In this document: piece after piece, positions 29,151 through 38,967 of the stretch | Numbering within the stretch: the stretch's first letter is position 1 | Layout of the letters: each line of letters starts with the position of its first letter | Assembly: GCF_012927445.1 (NCBI RefSeq) | Contig: NZ_JABBPD010000004.1 | Span: 1-64,000, forward strand | Source: Rhodoferax sp. | GTDB lineage: Bacteria > Pseudomonadota > Gammaproteobacteria > Burkholderiales > Burkholderiaceae_C | Direction of reading: 5' to 3' | DNA: 64,000 nt | Program-made: the position numbers and the translations under genes | The notes under the pieces: model-generated | What the model was told of the DNA's origin: nothing | Database searches by the model: none | Seen by the model: only the letters and a program-made list of their open reading frames with translations

Positions 29151-32100
29151 TCAGGTCACGTCGGAGCCCGCCAGCGGCGTGACCAGCGTGGCCTCCGTCT
29201 TGGGGCCGGGGGCCAGTTTGCGCGCCAGCAGCGTGTACATGGTGGGCACCACAAAAATTGTCAGCAAGGTGCCCAGACTCATACCGCCCACAATCACCCA
29301 GCCAATCTGGCGCCGGCTCTCGGCGCCGGCCCCGGTGGCCAAGGCCAGCGGCAAAGCGCCCAGCACCATGGCGCCGGTCGTCATCATGATCGGGCGCAGC
29401 CGCTGCGAGGCCGAGCGCTTGATCGCCGCCAATGTGTCCAGCCCCTGCTCGCGCAACTGGTTGGCAAACTCCACAATCAAAATGCCGTGTTTGGTAATCA
29501 GCCCCACCAGCGTGATCAAGCCAATCTGGCTGAACACATTGAGCGTGCCGCCCGACCACTTCAACGCCAGCAAAGCCCCGGCCATCGACAGCGGCACGCT
29601 CAGCAAAATGACGAACGGGTCGACAAAACTCTCAAACTGCGCCGCCAGCACCAAAAAGATGAACACCAACGCCAGCACAAACACCAAGGTGAGCGAATCG
29701 GACGACTTGCGGAACTCGCGGCTGATGCCGTTCAAATCCGTGGCATAGCCCGGTTTCAGTACTTTTTTGGCCGTGGCGTCCATGAAGTTAAGTGCTTCGC
29801 CCACCGAATAATTAGCGGCCAGGTTGGCCGTGATGGACGCCGAGCGGCGCTGCCCAAAGTGATTCAGGTCACGCGGCACCACCACCTCGCGGATATGGAC
29901 CAGGGCCGACAAAGGAATCATGGCATCGCCTTTGCCGCGCACAAAAATCTTCTCAATGTCATCCGGGGTTGCACGACCGCTCGGGTTGGTCTGCACCACC
30001 ACGTCATATTGCTCGCCACCGCGTTTGTAACGGGTGACATTGCGACCGCCCAGCATGGTTTCCACCGCCCGGGCAATCAGGTCGACGCCGATGCCCATGT
30101 CGGCCGCGCGCTCGCGGTCCACTTCCAGCTTAATCTCGGGCTTGTTGAGGCGCAAATCGGTGTCCACCTGCACAAACCCGGGGTTCTTGGCCAATTCGTC
30201 CTGAAAAACCTTGACGGTCTGGGCCAGGTTTTCATAGCTGTCGGAGGTGATGATCACGTAGTTGATCGGCCGCTCGCGAAAGCCTTGGCCGAGCGAGGGT
30301 GGCGTGATCGGAAAGGCGGTCACGCCCGACATGGAGGACACCCGAGGCGTCATCTCAAGCGCCATCTGCTGGGTGGTGCGCTTGCGCTCCTCCCAGGGTT
30401 TGGCCCGGAAAAAGATGTTGCCCTGCGCCACGGTCGGGTTGCCGACCGTGGCAAAGATGCGATCGAACTCGGGGAAACTCTGGCCAATACTCTCGATCGC
30501 CTTGGCATAGCGGTTGGTGTATTCCAGGGTGGATCCGTCGGGCGAGTTGACCTGCGCCAGCACCACGCCCCGGTCTTCAATCGGGGCCAGTTCACGCTTG
30601 ATGTCGCCCAACACCAGCCACGACACCACACCACTGCCGACCATCACGATCAGCACCAGCCAGCGGTTCAGCAGTGTCCAGTCCAGCACATGGCCGTAGC
30701 CCCGGGTCACGGCTTGCAAGACACGCTCCATGCCACTGTCAAAGCGGGACGGTTTGGGGTTGTGCTTGAGCAGCAGCGACGACATCATGGGCGACAGCGT
30801 CAGCGCCACAAGGCCCGACACCACCACCGCCCCGGCCAGGGTCAGGGCAAATTCGGTGAACAGACGCCCGGTGCGCCCGGGCGCAAAGGCCAGCGGCGCA
30901 TACACCGCCACCAGCGTCATGGTCATCGCCACAATCGCAAAGCCGACCTCGCGGGCGCCTTTGATGGCCGCCTGGAACGGCGCCATGCCTTCTTCGATAT
31001 GGCGAAAGATGTTCTCCAGCATCACGATGGCGTCATCCACCACCAGTCCAATCGCCAGCACCAGCGCCAGCAGCGTGAGCGTGTTGACGCTAAAGCCGGC
31101 CAGCGCCATCAGGGCAAACGAGCCAATCAGCGACACCGGAATAGTGACCAGCGGAATGAGCGAGGCCCGCAGCGTGCGCAAAAATACAAAGATCACCAGC
31201 GCCACCAGCAGCGAGGCCTCCAGAATGGTCTGGTACACCGCCTTGATGGAACGGTCGATGAAGACCGAGTTGTCGTTGGCCACTTCAATTTGCACGCCGG
31301 GCGGCAAATCCTGCTGAATCTTGCCCAAGAGTTGGCGCACGCCGGTCGACAAATCCAGCGGATTGGCGGTGGCCTGGCGGACCACACCGACGCCCACCGA
31401 ATCGCGCCCGTTCAGGCGCACGCTGGAGCGCTCATCCGCCGGGCCCTGCTCCACACGGCCGACATCGGCAATGCGCACCGGCAAGCCGTTGACGGTGCGA
31501 ATCACCACCTGCGCAAATTCCTGCGGTCGCTGCAAATCCGTGGCGGCCGTGACGTTGAACTCGCGTTGCTGGCTCTCAATGCGTCCGGCGGGCACTTCCA
31601 GATTGGAGCGCCGCAAGGCATCTTCCACATCCTGAATCGTCAACCGGTAAGCCGCCAGCTTGTCGGGGTCAATCCAGACCCGCATCGCAAACTTGCGTTC
31701 ACCGTAGATATTGACTTCAGCGGCACCGGCCGCCGTTTGCAGCACCGGCTTGACCAGCGTATTGGCCATCTCGGAGAGTTGCAGCGCCGTGTGCGTGTCC
31801 GAACTCAGGGCCAGGAAGATCACCGGGAATGAATCGGCTTCCACCTTGGCAATCACCGGCTCATTGATGCCCTGGGGCAAGCGCTGGCGCACGCGCGTGA
31901 CCTTGTCGCGCACGTCCGCCGCGGCCGCGTCGGCATTGCGACTCAAGGCAAAGCGGATCGAAATCTGGCTGCTCTCCTGGCGGCTGGTGGAGGTGATCAC
32001 GTCCACGCCTTCAATGCCGGCCAGCGAGTCTTCCAGTACTTTGGTCACCTGGCCTTCCATCACTTCGCTGGAGGCGCCCGAAAACGTGGTGGAGACGGAC

Positions 32101-32234
32101 ACCACCGGTTCGTCAATCTTGGGGTACTCGCGCACCGTGAGCAGGTTGAACGACACAGCACCCACCAGCACGATCAACAGGGAAAGTACGGTGGCAAAGA
32201 CCGGGCGACGGATGGAGGTTTCAGCCAATTGCAT
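29151..32234 (-). CDS. RND efflux permease (HAE1 type)
   Basis: A 1027-residue inner-membrane drug/proton antiporter with the AcrB/MexB plan: two repeats of six helices with large periplasmic loops. The proton-relay Asp pair is in 'AIGLVVDDAIVMLENIF'. 'SIRRPVFATVLSLLIVLVGA' is the first helix, and 'FVDPFVILLSVPLSMAGALL' lies in the second half. It works with the adaptor encoded 18 bp upstream. No outer-membrane channel gene lies next to it, so a channel from elsewhere is needed. Substrates are unknown. Confidence 0.93.
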   Translation of the reverse strand: MQLAETSIRRPVFATVLSLLIVLVGAVSFNLLTVREYPKIDEPVVSVSTTFSGASSEVMEGQVTKVLEDSLAGIEGVDVITSTSRQESSQISIRFALSRNADAAAADVRDKVTRVRQRLPQGINEPVIAKVEADSFPVIFLALSSDTHTALQLSEMANTLVKPVLQTAAGAAEVNIYGERKFAMRVWIDPDKLAAYRLTIQDVEDALRRSNLEVPAGRIESQQREFNVTAATDLQRPQEFAQVVIRTVNGLPVRIADVGRVEQGPADERSSVRLNGRDSVGVGVVRQATANPLDLSTGVRQLLGKIQQDLPPGVQIEVANDNSVFIDRSIKAVYQTILEASLLVALVIFVFLRTLRASLIPLVTIPVSLIGSFALMALAGFSVNTLTLLALVLAIGLVVDDAIVMLENIFRHIEEGMAPFQAAIKGAREVGFAIVAMTMTLVAVYAPLAFAPGRTGRLFTEFALTLAGAVVVSGLVALTLSPMMSSLLLKHNPKPSRFDSGMERVLQAVTRGYGHVLDWTLLNRWLVLIVMVGSGVVSWLVLGDIKRELAPIEDRGVVLAQVNSPDGSTLEYTNRYAKAIESIGQSFPEFDRIFATVGNPTVAQGNIFFRAKPWEERKRTTQQMALEMTPRVSSMSGVTAFPITPPSLGQGFRERPINYVIITSDSYENLAQTVKVFQDELAKNPGFVQVDTDLRLNKPEIKLEVDRERAADMGIGVDLIARAVETMLGGRNVTRYKRGGEQYDVVVQTNPSGRATPDDIEKIFVRGKGDAMIPLSALVHIREVVVPRDLNHFGQRRSASITANLAANYSVGEALNFMDATAKKVLKPGYATDLNGISREFRKSSDSLTLVFVLALVFIFLVLAAQFESFVDPFVILLSVPLSMAGALLALKWSGGTLNVFSQIGLITLVGLITKHGILIVEFANQLREQGLDTLAAIKRSASQRLRPIMMTTGAMVLGALPLALATGAGAESRRQIGWVIVGGMSLGTLLTIFVVPTMYTLLARKLAPGPKTEATLVTPLAGSDVT

Positions 32235-32252
32235 GGGGCGTTCCTGGGCAGC

Positions 32253-33449
32253 TCAGCGACTGGCGGCCGGCTGGCCCAGCGCCACGATGCGCAGCGGTGT
32301 GCCGTCACGCTGCAACCGCTGCTGCCCGGCCACCACCACCGTTTGACCGGCGGTCAAGCCCTCGGTGATCTCAACCTTGCCCTGTTGGCGCACCCCCAGC
32401 TTGACCTCTTGCCGCAAGGAGACAAATTTGGTATCGGCGGGCAGGCTGGCGGTCGCCTTCGCGGGCAGCGCCGCGGGTGGCACGACCTTGATCACAAACT
32501 GGCGCCCCGCCTGGGGCACGATGGCTTCTTCCGGCACCACCAGCGCGGCGTCATTGACAGAAAAAACGGTGGTCACCCGCGCAAACATGCCGGGCCGCAG
32601 CGGCGCCGGGCTGGCCGCTGGACCGCCGGCCCGTTTGCCACCTTGCGTCGCTTCCCCCACGGAATTGGGCAACACGGCGCGCACACCGACCGAGCGGCCA
32701 TTGGCGTCCAGCAGCGGGTTGATGGCCTCGACGCGGGCATTGAAGGCGCGCCCCGGAAAGGCATCGAGCGCCAACTCCACGGTCTGCTGCGGTTTGAGCC
32801 GGCTCAGGTAGCGCTCGGGCAAGCGAAAGTCCACGTACATGCTGCTGATGTCTTCCAGGTTCACCAGGTCAGCACCGTCCTTCACGTAATCGCCCACATT
32901 AACGAGGCGGATACCCACGGTGCCATCAAAGGGGGCCAGCAGGGCCATGCGCGATAGGCGTGCCTGGGACAAAGTCAACTGCGCCTGGACCACTTGCAGA
33001 TTGGCCGCGCTTTCTTCCAGCACCCGCTGCGCCACAAAATTTTCGGCGACCAGCTCCTGATTGCGCTTGTGGTTGGCCTTTGCAATTGACAACTGGGCCA
33101 GCGACTGCTTGACCTCGGCCTGCTGCAGGATGTCGTCCAGCTGCACCAGCACCTGGCCTTTGCGCACCCGCGCCCCATCGCTAAAGCCCAGTGACTTGAC
33201 GCGCCCGGCCACTTCCGGCTGCAACATCACGCTCTGGCGCGATTGCAGACTACCCACCGACTGGGCATCGTCACGCAACGCCATTCGCTCGACCAGGGCC
33301 ACCTCCACGCCAGCGGCCGTGGAAGCCGTCGCGGGCACGCCAGCCAACACCGGGGCCACTTTGGATTTGGACTGGTACCACCAGGCCGCGCCCGAGGCTG
33401 CCGCGATACCAATCGCCGCAACGACCGGATAAATAATCTTTTTAGCCAT
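32253..33449 (-). CDS. RND efflux periplasmic adaptor (membrane fusion protein)
   Basis: About 398 residues. It has an N-terminal membrane anchor ('IIYPVVAAIGIAAASGAAWW') and no lipobox. A lipoyl half ('VRKGQVLVQLDDILQQAEVK') is followed by a coiled-coil hairpin ('LSIAKANHKRNQELVAENFV' and following), the second lipoyl half 'LLAPFDGTVGIR' and beta-barrel and membrane-proximal domains. ATG at 33449 fits the anchor. It is the first gene of the efflux pair. Confidence 0.92.
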   Translation of the reverse strand: MAKKIIYPVVAAIGIAAASGAAWWYQSKSKVAPVLAGVPATASTAAGVEVALVERMALRDDAQSVGSLQSRQSVMLQPEVAGRVKSLGFSDGARVRKGQVLVQLDDILQQAEVKQSLAQLSIAKANHKRNQELVAENFVAQRVLEESAANLQVVQAQLTLSQARLSRMALLAPFDGTVGIRLVNVGDYVKDGADLVNLEDISSMYVDFRLPERYLSRLKPQQTVELALDAFPGRAFNARVEAINPLLDANGRSVGVRAVLPNSVGEATQGGKRAGGPAASPAPLRPGMFARVTTVFSVNDAALVVPEEAIVPQAGRQFVIKVVPPAALPAKATASLPADTKFVSLRQEVKLGVRQQGKVEITEGLTAGQTVVVAGQQRLQRDGTPLRIVALGQPAASR

Positions 33450-33620
33450 GAGCGCGATATTTCTTAAGCAAGGGGATCGGTTAAACCCAACCCGGAAACC
33501 AGAACGGTTAAAGCAGGCGGCCATTGCGCCGTGCTTGCGTGAATCTCATTGGGTAGTGTCCCCGACTGAACAGGGCCCACCGGCCACTTTGCACACTCTT
33601 TACATCCGCGCAAGCGAACT

Positions 33621-34070
33621 TCAGCGCCGTTGCAAAGCCAGTTCGACACCCCGGTTGGCCAGCATATCGGCGTGCTCGTTGCCGGGGTCACCGTTATGGC
33701 CCCGCACCCAGCGCCAGTCAATCTTGTGCCCGGAGGTGCTGACCAGCTCGTCCAGTCGCTGCCAGAGGTCGACATTTTTCACCGGTTGCTTGGCGGCAGT
33801 TTTCCAGCCCCGCGCTTTCCAGCCTGAAATCCATTCCGTTATGCCCTTGAGCACATACTGACTGTCCACATGCAGCGTCACCTGACAAGGGCGTTTCAAG
33901 GCAGACAGCGCCTCAATCACGGCCATCATTTCCATGCGGTTGTTGGTCGTACCCAGTTCGCCGCCGAACAACTCTTTTTGCGAGTCGGCTGACTTGAGCA
34001 GCGCGCCCCAGCCGCCCGGACCCGGATTGCCCTTGCAGGCGCCATCGGTGTAAATTTCTATCGCGTTCAA
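33621..34070 (-). CDS. rnhA: Ribonuclease HI
   Basis: Cuts RNA in RNA-DNA hybrids. The 149-residue enzyme has all four acidic residues: Asp in '[18 protein letters not shown]', Glu in '[14 protein letters not shown]', Asp in '[11 protein letters not shown]' and Asp in '[14 protein letters not shown]'. The start codon is TTG, which overlaps the stop of the upstream methyltransferase as TTGA, implying coupled translation. Length is normal. Confidence 0.95.
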   Translation of the reverse strand: MNAIEIYTDGACKGNPGPGGWGALLKSADSQKELFGGELGTTNNRMEMMAVIEALSALKRPCQVTLHVDSQYVLKGITEWISGWKARGWKTAAKQPVKNVDLWQRLDELVSTSGHKIDWRWVRGHNGDPGNEHADMLANRGVELALQRR

Positions 34071-34855
34071 TCCATTTTCCTCATAGTCATATCATTCTGG
34101 GCTTCAGCCCTTGTCAAGCCTGTACTGTTTGCTACCGAAACAGGAGCGGATGCCATGGCTTTGCTGGATTTCCAGGCCGGACTGAGCAACGTCATGCCGC
34201 GCACGCGCTTGACGGCCACGACGAAATACACGGCCCCCAGAATCGGCCACCAGCGGTCGCCGGCCCGGTCCATCCAGTCAAAACGCTTCAACCACTGGTC
34301 GCTGGAGAACGCCGGTTTATAGCAGCCAAAGCGACTGACTTCCACCTCAAAACCCAATAAACGAAGCCAGTCACGCAAACGCCAGTAGCCGACAAACTCC
34401 CCCTGGGGCAAAAACAATTGGCCAAAACCCAAGCGATGGTACAGGTGCGCGCGGCGCTGGCGCAAACCCCACAGAGAAGCCGGGTTCAGCCCACAAATCA
34501 CGACCCGGCCCTCGGGCACCAGCACCCGCTCCACCTCGCGCAGGGTGGCGTGGGGGTCGGGCGCCAGCTCCAGTGAATGAGGCAACACCACCAGGTCCAG
34601 ACTGTTGGCCGGGAACGGCAAGGCCGAAAAATCGGTCACGATGGCCGCGCCTGGCGTAGGGGTATGCGTGGCCAGCCAGCGGTGCGGCATCCGGTTGGCG
34701 GCCAGGGCGTCAAGCCCGGGCAAACCCAGCTGCAAGGCATGAAATCCAAAGATATCAGCCACCGCCAGATCGAGCTGGGCACGCTCCCACGCCAGCTGGT
34801 AACGCCCGGGGGGGGTCACAAACCAGTCATGCAAACCTATAATTTGATCGTTCAT
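34067..34855 (-). CDS. SAM-dependent methyltransferase
   Basis: A 262-residue class I methyltransferase of the type found between rnhA and gloB in many betaproteobacteria. It opens with '[20 protein letters not shown]', and has '[20 protein letters not shown]' (post-motif I of methyltransf_11 proteins) and '[20 protein letters not shown]'. The target is unknown. The ATG at 34855 overlaps the gloB ATG on the opposite strand within one CATG. An ATG 11 codons upstream is possible but would lie inside gloB. Confidence 0.88.
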   Translation of the reverse strand: MNDQIIGLHDWFVTPPGRYQLAWERAQLDLAVADIFGFHALQLGLPGLDALAANRMPHRWLATHTPTPGAAIVTDFSALPFPANSLDLVVLPHSLELAPDPHATLREVERVLVPEGRVVICGLNPASLWGLRQRRAHLYHRLGFGQLFLPQGEFVGYWRLRDWLRLLGFEVEVSRFGCYKPAFSSDQWLKRFDWMDRAGDRWWPILGAVYFVVAVKRVRGMTLLSPAWKSSKAMASAPVSVANSTGLTRAEAQNDMTMRKMD

Positions 34856-35624
34856 GAAGTTAATTCCACTACCCGCCTTCACGGACAACTACATCTGGAT
34901 GTTGCATGACGAACATCATTCCATGGTGGTTGATCCCGGTGAGGCACAACCCGTACTTGAGGCCCTGCAGCACTTAAACGTGCCACTTGAGGCCATTCTA
35001 GTCACGCACCATCACGCCGATCACACTGGCGGGGTGGATGCTTTGCGCCAGGCAACAGGAGCCCAAGTATTTGGCCCCGCACGCGAAACCATGCCCGAGC
35101 CCTTGACCCGCCTGAGCGGTGGCGACCAGTTGCAGGCGCTCGGACTCACCTTCCAGGTTATTGACGTCCCCGGCCACACCGCCGGCCACATTGCCTACTA
35201 CTGCCCAGACGTGGAGGGTGCGCCGCTTTTATTCTGTGGCGACACGCTGTTCAGCGGCGGTTGCGGGCGATTGTTTGAAGGCAGCCCAGCCCAGATGCTG
35301 GCCTCCCTGGACACACTGGCGGCCCTGCCAGAGAACACGCGAGTCTGCTGTACCCATGAGTACACCCTGAGCAACCTGCGATTTGCGGCGGCAGTCGATC
35401 CCACCAACCAGACGCTGGCCCGCTACACGGCCGCCGCCCAGGCCCTGCGTTCACAGCAGCAGCCCACCTTGCCCTCCACCATCTTGTTGGAGCGTCAGAT
35501 CAACCCCTTTTTGCGCACACGCCAGGCCGCCATCATCCAGGCAGTCCAAGGCTTTGACGCATCAGCCCAAGACGAGGTCAGCATCTTTGCGGCCCTTCGT
35601 CAGTGGAAAAACGAATTCCAATGA
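34854..35624 (+). CDS. gloB: Hydroxyacylglutathione hydrolase (glyoxalase II)
   Basis: Hydrolyses S-lactoylglutathione in methylglyoxal detoxification. The 256-residue metallo-beta-lactamase-fold enzyme has 'VTHHHADHTGGVDAL' with the binuclear metal ligands, 'VIDVPGHTAGHIAYY', 'LFCGDTLFSGGCGRLFEG' and 'CCTHEYTLSNLRFA'. The start '[19 protein letters not shown]' is conserved and therefore firm. No Shine-Dalgarno sequence is apparent. Its stop overlaps the next ATG as ATGA. Confidence 0.96.
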   Translation: MKLIPLPAFTDNYIWMLHDEHHSMVVDPGEAQPVLEALQHLNVPLEAILVTHHHADHTGGVDALRQATGAQVFGPARETMPEPLTRLSGGDQLQALGLTFQVIDVPGHTAGHIAYYCPDVEGAPLLFCGDTLFSGGCGRLFEGSPAQMLASLDTLAALPENTRVCCTHEYTLSNLRFAAAVDPTNQTLARYTAAAQALRSQQQPTLPSTILLERQINPFLRTRQAAIIQAVQGFDASAQDEVSIFAALRQWKNEFQ

Positions 35625-37156
35625 AACTTTTAACTATTGTGTGTCTGACCGGCCTGGTCTGGCTGACGGGCTGCGCCAGTACCGGCGTGACCACCGGAAC
35701 CGACCCGAACGAGCTCTACAGTCCAGAGGGCTCCAACGCCAGCACTCCCGCCGGCGCTTATGCCTCGAAAGCGCGCCGACCCAGCCTCGGCGGTGGCGCC
35801 TTGAAGCCCATCACGGCCGGGCAAGCCCACTCCAGATCAGTCGCCCAACTGGCCCCCCCCGCCGATTTATGGGAACGCATGCGGCGCGGCTTTAGCATGC
35901 CCGAGCTGGATACCGAACTGGTGCATGACCGCGAACAGTGGTACAGCAGCCGGCCGGACTACATCCTGCGCATGACCGAGCGCTCCCGCAAATACATCTT
36001 TCATATTGTTGAAGAGCTGGAACGGCGCAACATGCCCACCGAGCTGGCGCTGCTGCCGTTTGTGGAGAGCGCCTTCAACCCGCAGGCCGTGTCGAGCGCC
36101 AAGGCCGCCGGCATGTGGCAATTCATGCCGGCCACGGGCAAACATTTTGAGTTGAAACAGAACGCCTTTCGCGATGACCGGCTTGACGTGCTGGCGTCCA
36201 CCCGCGCGGCACTGGACTATCTGCAAAAACTCCACGTCATGTTTGGTGACTGGGAGTTGGCGCTCGCCGCCTACAACTGGGGTGAGGGCAGCGTGGGTCG
36301 CGCCATCGCCAAAAACAAACGCGTCGGACTGGGCCTCTCCTACAGTGATCTCAGCATGCCCATGGAAACCCGTTTTTACGTGCCCAAACTGCTGGCCCTG
36401 AAAAACATTGTGGCCAACCCGGAAGCGTTCAATTCCCGTCTGCCTCTGATTGAAAACCACCCTTACTTCCAGACGGTGGACATCAAACGCGATATCGACG
36501 TGGCGCTGGTAGCCAAGCTGGCCGAGGTTTCACTGGAGGACTTCAAGGCGCTGAATCCTTCGGCCAACCGCCCCGTCATTTTTGCGGCCGGCACACCCCA
36601 AATCTTGCTGCCCTGGGATAACGCGGCCGTCTTCCAGAGCAATCTGGAGGCTTATGGGGTGGGCCGCCTGGCCAGCTGGACCGTCTGGGTGGCGCCCGCC
36701 ACCATGAAACCATCCGATGCGGCCACCCGCGTCGGCATGAGCGAAGAAGATTTGCGCCGGGCCAACAACATCCCGCCCCGGATGATGATCAAGGTCGGCT
36801 CCAGTCTGCTGGTCACGCGCTCCAAACAGCTTGAAACCGATGTGACTGGACATGTGGCCGACAACGGCCAGTTGTCTTTTTCACCCGATATTATTTTGAA
36901 ACGCACCGTTCTCAAAGCGGGTAAAAAAGACTCGGTGGCCAGCCTTGCCAAACGCTACCAGGTCAGCCCCGCCAGCGTGGCGGACTGGAACAACATGAAC
37001 GCCTCGGCCGCCTTCAAGGCCGGCCAGCAGATCGTGCTGTTTCTGCCGGCGCGGGCCAGCGCTTTGGTGCAAAGCCGAAGCAGGAGCACGGGCAAAGCCA
37101 GCGCCCCACAAGCCAAGCGCAAAGTAACCAAATCCACACGGGTTGCCAGACACTAA
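35621..37156 (+). CDS. mltD: Membrane-bound lytic transglycosylase D-like lipoprotein with LysM
   Basis: Cuts peptidoglycan glycan strands. The 511-residue protein has a lipobox signal ('LVWLTGCAST') and an SLT domain with the catalytic Glu in 'LALLPFVESAFNPQAVSSA' and 'AAGMWQFMPATGKHF', 'LALAAYNWGEGSVGRAI'. A C-terminal LysM ('DSVASLAKRYQVSPASVADW') ends the protein. The basic tail is Lys/Arg/Ser-rich. It is coupled to gloB by the ATGA overlap. Other MltD proteins can have more LysM copies; here I can identify one clearly and one degenerate before it. Confidence 0.92.
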   Translation: MKLLTIVCLTGLVWLTGCASTGVTTGTDPNELYSPEGSNASTPAGAYASKARRPSLGGGALKPITAGQAHSRSVAQLAPPADLWERMRRGFSMPELDTELVHDREQWYSSRPDYILRMTERSRKYIFHIVEELERRNMPTELALLPFVESAFNPQAVSSAKAAGMWQFMPATGKHFELKQNAFRDDRLDVLASTRAALDYLQKLHVMFGDWELALAAYNWGEGSVGRAIAKNKRVGLGLSYSDLSMPMETRFYVPKLLALKNIVANPEAFNSRLPLIENHPYFQTVDIKRDIDVALVAKLAEVSLEDFKALNPSANRPVIFAAGTPQILLPWDNAAVFQSNLEAYGVGRLASWTVWVAPATMKPSDAATRVGMSEEDLRRANNIPPRMMIKVGSSLLVTRSKQLETDVTGHVADNGQLSFSPDIILKRTVLKAGKKDSVASLAKRYQVSPASVADWNNMNASAAFKAGQQIVLFLPARASALVQSRSRSTGKASAPQAKRKVTKSTRVARH

Positions 37157-37164
37157 GATAAAAA

Positions 37165-37222
37165 TGAGCTGTAGCCCATGTGGCTATTGCGCAGGAAGCT
37201 ATTAAATTAGTAGCAATTATCA
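37165..37222 (-). repeat. Dispersed repeat in the mltD-permease gap
   Basis: GAGCTGTAGCCCATGTGGCT followed by GCAGGAAGCTATTAAATTAG and TAGCAATTATCAA, a degenerate copy. It fills most of the 116 bp between the convergent mltD and ABC permease genes. No terminator hairpin is visible there. Confidence 0.6.
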
Positions 37223-37272
37223 ATAAAATGCAGCATGCGGAACACCTTGTGACCAACCCGTCTGCTGCCGTT

Positions 37273-38121
37273 TTATAGTTTTTCGGCCTCGCCCTGTCGC
37301 GGCTGCCATTTCATCAGCCGCCGCTCCAGTCGCCCGACCACGCCATCCAGCACCAGGGCACACGCCGTCAGCACCACAATGCCGGCAAACACGGTATTGA
37401 CGTCAAAAGTGCCCTCCGCCTGCAAAATCAGGTAACCCACCCCGCGTGCCGAGCCCAGATACTCGCCCACCACGGCGCCGACAAAGGCCAAACCCACCGA
37501 CGTGTGCAAACTGGAAAACACCCAGGCTGTGGCGCTGGGCAGGTAGACGGTGCGCAGCAACTGGCGCTGGTTCGCCCCCAACATGCGGGCGTTGGCCAGC
37601 ACCACCGGGCTCACTTCTTTGACACCCTGGTAAACGTTGAAGAACACGATAAAAAACACCAGCGTGACGGCGAGCGCCACCTTGCTCCAGATGCCCAGCC
37701 CGAACCACAAGGCAAAAATGGGCGCCAAAATCACACGCGGCATCGAATTGGCGGCCTTGATGTAGGGCTCCAGAATCGCACTGGCCAGCGGCGCCAGCGC
37801 CAGCCACAACCCACAAGTCAGGCCCAGCACCGTGCCAATGCCAAACGCCAGCACCGTCTCCAGCAAGGTGACGCCCAGATGAATATAAATGTCAGCGTTG
37901 CCCGCCACACCGTCCGGGAACAACACACTGGCCCCCAAGCCAAAAGGCATGAACCACGACCAGATCCGGCCCAGCACCTGCACCGGTTCCCCCAGAAAAA
38001 AGGCCATCTGCTGATCGCGCGAGGCCAGCTGCCAAATCAGCAGCATCAGCACCAGCACACTGAACTGCCAGACACGCAGATTGGTGCGGGAGGGTTTGAG
38101 GCCGCGAATATGCAGGTTCAT
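37273..38121 (-). CDS. ABC transporter permease (NitT/TauT type)
   Basis: A 282-residue inner-membrane permease with six hydrophobic helices and the BPD permease signature 'VSPVVLANARMLGANQRQLL' (EAA-loop). 'PRVILAPIFALWFGLGIWSK' is typical of SsuC/TauC/nitrate permeases. It starts six bases after the ATPase stop. The importer is completed by the ATPase and binding protein upstream. Confidence 0.92.
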   Translation of the reverse strand: MNLHIRGLKPSRTNLRVWQFSVLVLMLLIWQLASRDQQMAFFLGEPVQVLGRIWSWFMPFGLGASVLFPDGVAGNADIYIHLGVTLLETVLAFGIGTVLGLTCGLWLALAPLASAILEPYIKAANSMPRVILAPIFALWFGLGIWSKVALAVTLVFFIVFFNVYQGVKEVSPVVLANARMLGANQRQLLRTVYLPSATAWVFSSLHTSVGLAFVGAVVGEYLGSARGVGYLILQAEGTFDVNTVFAGIVVLTACALVLDGVVGRLERRLMKWQPRQGEAEKL

Positions 38122-38126
38122 TATTC

Positions 38127-38960
38127 TCAGGCCACTTTTTTCAATTGCTGGGCATAGCCCTTGAGCACCTCGTCGCGCAGCACACCCCAAATTTGCGTGT
38201 GCAACTCGATGAAGCGCGGCTGGGTTCGCACCTCGGCCACCTGGCGCGGACGCGGCAAGTCAATGACAAACTCCCCGATGGGGTGCGTGGCCGGCCCTGC
38301 CGACAAAACCACCACACGGTCACTCATGGCGATGGCCTCGTCCAGATCGTGCGTGATGAACAGCACCGCCTTCTTTTTGGCGGCCCATAACTCAAGCACT
38401 TCATCTTCCATGAGCTGGCGGGTCTGGATATCGAGCGCGCTGAAGGGCTCGTCCATCAGGATGATGTCCGGGTCCAGCGCCAGTACCTGGGCCAGGGCCG
38501 TGCGTTTGCGCATGCCACCCGACAGCTGATGCGGGTAACGGTTGCCAAACTCGCTTAAACCCACCCGTTGCAGCCAGCCTTTGGCCTGCGCCCGGGCCGC
38601 TAACTCCGGCACGCCCCGGTACTGCAAGCCGAGCATGACGTTGTCCAGTGCCGTGCGCCACGGCATTAGCGCGTCGGTCTGGAACATGTAACCGGCACGG
38701 GTGTTGATGCCCTGGAACGGCTGGCCAAACACGCGCACTTCGCCGCTGGAGGGCGCCAGCAGACCGGCACCAATGTTCAACAAGGTCGACTTGCCACACC
38801 CGGTCGGCCCAACCACCGACACAAACTCCCCCGCCCGGATGCGCAAGGTGGTGTTGGCCACGGCGGTGTAGCGCGACTCGGCGGCATCACGCGCCTTGAA
38901 GACACAGGAAACATTGAGTAATTCGAGCGCGTAGTCAGTTGCGCAAGCGGTATCGGCCAT
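38127..38960 (-). CDS. ABC transporter ATP-binding protein (NitT/TauT type)
   Basis: A 277-residue ATPase. Walker A is 'VVGPTGCGKSTLLNIGAG', the Q loop 'YMFQTDALMPWRTALDNVML', the signature 'PHQLSGGMRKRTALAQVLAL' and Walker B 'DIILMDEPFSALD', with the H loop 'FITHDLDEAIAM'. The ATG at 38960 was chosen over a longer frame because the upstream part overlaps the binding-protein gene and looks non-coding. It lies seven bases after that gene's stop. Confidence 0.94.
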   Translation of the reverse strand: MADTACATDYALELLNVSCVFKARDAAESRYTAVANTTLRIRAGEFVSVVGPTGCGKSTLLNIGAGLLAPSSGEVRVFGQPFQGINTRAGYMFQTDALMPWRTALDNVMLGLQYRGVPELAARAQAKGWLQRVGLSEFGNRYPHQLSGGMRKRTALAQVLALDPDIILMDEPFSALDIQTRQLMEDEVLELWAAKKKAVLFITHDLDEAIAMSDRVVVLSAGPATHPIGEFVIDLPRPRQVAEVRTQPRFIELHTQIWGVLRDEVLKGYAQQLKKVA

Positions 38961-38967
38961 GAGGGCT

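Noticed and set aside
29487..31832. 781-codon plus-strand frame opposite the RND permease
   Set aside because: Same reason: His/Gln/Arg-rich antisense text without motifs, opposite a gene with clear RND motifs.
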